Assembly (NCBI GenBank): GCA_017509785.1
Contig: JAFWOT010000028.1
Coordinates: forward strand, 1-64,000
Source of the DNA: Clostridia bacterium
Lineage (GTDB): Bacteria; Bacillota; Clostridia; Christensenellales; CAG-138
Reading direction: 5' to 3'
DNA: 64,000 nt
The translations under genes were made by a program, and so were the position numbers. Numbering within the stretch: position 1 is the stretch's first letter; each line of letters starts with the position of its first letter. Below are positions 63,431 through 64,000 of this stretch, piece after piece. Under the pieces are notes generated by a model. That model did not search any database. It saw nothing but the letters and a program-made list of their open reading frames with translations, and was not told the DNA's origin.

Positions 63431-64000
63431 CCCTTTATGTCGCTCCGGGAGAGTATTTTCAATGGATTATATGCCGTGCCCTGCACCCTTAATTCGAAAT
63501 GCAGATGGGGGCCGTGATCGTCCGGCGCGATCTTGCCTATGAGCTGCCCCGCGACGACCGTGTCGCCTATCGCGACGCAGACGTCCGTCAGCCTCGCATA
63601 GCGGGTGGTGATGCCGTATTCATGCTCCACCTCGACCATGAGGCCGTATGCGCCCCTCTCCATGACGGTGACGACAGTCCCCATGCTGGCGGCGCAAACG
63701 TCCGAATACGCGGGGACGGAGATATCTATGCCGTGATGGAAGCCCTCTCCGTTGGGGCCGTATAACGTGACGACCTCGCCGTGAGCGGGCGGGACGAACC
63801 TCAGCGAATGGGCCGCTGTCGGGTCGCTCCCGAAGCCGGGGCTCAGCACGTAATCATCGGGGAAGACCCTTCCCCCGATCCTTATATCGCCGTTGATGCG
63901 GTCTATGACGGTGTAGGTCTCCTCCGTCACGGTATCCTGCCTGACGCCGTTGATGTAGACCTCCGTGAATACGGTGCGCTCGATACCGTCGCGGCCGACG
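63427..64000 (-). CDS. M23-family (LytM) peptidase, G5 domain upstream (partial)
   Basis: The frame is open to the end of the window, so the N-terminus is missing. The visible 190 residues begin in a stretch that looks like the end of a G5 domain (DGIERTVFTEVYINGVRQDTV), then the M23 fold with metal ligands HHGIDISVPAYSD and HLHFELRV. M23 enzymes cut peptidoglycan cross-bridges outside the cell. GTG 63930 is an internal codon, not the start. It ends just before murA, and the gene pair suggests a cell-wall locus. Confidence 0.88.
   Translation of the reverse strand, partial: VGRDGIERTVFTEVYINGVRQDTVTEETYTVIDRINGDIRIGGRVFPDDYVLSPGFGSDPTAAHSLRFVPPAHGEVVTLYGPNGEGFHHGIDISVPAYSDVCAASMGTVVTVMERGAYGLMVEVEHEYGITTRYARLTDVCVAIGDTVVAGQLIGKIAPDDHGPHLHFELRVQGTAYNPLKILSRSDIKG

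Overview
The window is one continuous stretch of a GC-rich (roughly 60% by eye) Gram-positive genome. It suggests a spore-forming anaerobic Clostridia-type Bacillota, probably a gut lineage. The basis is spo0A and spoIIE, the order rimP-nusA-ylxR-L7Ae-infB-rbfA-nrnA-truB followed by rpsO-pnp, a CIRCE-controlled groESL operon, a long Bacillus-type SRP RNA, many TTG/GTG starts with AGGAGG ribosome sites, and a rubredoxin fusion. I cannot name the species. No plasmid, prophage or CRISPR array is visible.

Layout. 1-594: tail of an acetyltransferase gene, then an intergenic stretch. 595-6901 (minus): operon of a PIG-V-like glycosyltransferase, a YugP-type metallopeptidase, a MoxR ATPase, a DUF58 protein and a transglutaminase-like membrane protein. 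7.5-12.5 kb (plus): a zinc-ribbon membrane protein, a three-gene ABC transporter and the SRP RNA. 12.6-15.2 kb: spoIIE facing a PflX-like radical SAM gene. 15.8-19.8 kb: a two-component system divergent from an HtrA protease. 20.3-25.7 kb (minus): a Tim44-like protein, VanZ, and a heterodimeric ABC exporter preceded by a short leader ORF and an attenuator. 25.8-27.9 kb: groES-groEL. 28.6-37.6 kb (minus): a replication-initiator-like HTH gene with an operator array, an O-acylation cluster (MBOAT, DUF4358, SGNH), a peroxiredoxin with an MBL-rubredoxin fusion, a flippase-glycosyltransferase fusion, a small membrane protein and a ProX-type deacylase. 37.7-40.9 kb (plus): CcdA, a thioredoxin-like protein, a zinc-ribbon propeller-like protein, and a tRNA-Val preceded by a duplicated tRNA 5' half. 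41.4-45.6 kb (minus): two tandem secreted caspase/gingipain-like peptidases with dockerin modules. 45.7-57.7 kb (minus): pnp, rpsO, an accessory insert, a truB-riboflavin kinase fusion, nrnA, rbfA, infB, L7Ae, ylxR, nusA and rimP. 57.9-64 kb: spo0A, a small membrane protein, pepT, gap, murA and a truncated M23 peptidase gene.

Five intergenic regions carry clusters of palindromic MITE/REP-like repeats built round CCTTCCCCCGGGGGAAGG and bounded by GTCCCTCATC/GATGAGGGAC ends. Some copies are nearly identical over more than 100 bp. One inverted pair encloses the two-component/HtrA locus.

The most notable biology is: (1) a leader-peptide attenuator in front of a BmrCD-like exporter; (2) a Spo0A whose phosphoacceptor position 56 is Glu and whose position 11 is Gly; (3) a TruB-riboflavin kinase fusion that lacks the FAD synthetase domain; (4) tandem clan-CD peptidases with dockerins; (5) a palindromic operator array at an HTH/replication-initiator-like gene; (6) a tRNA-Val 5'-half duplication within its own transcription unit.
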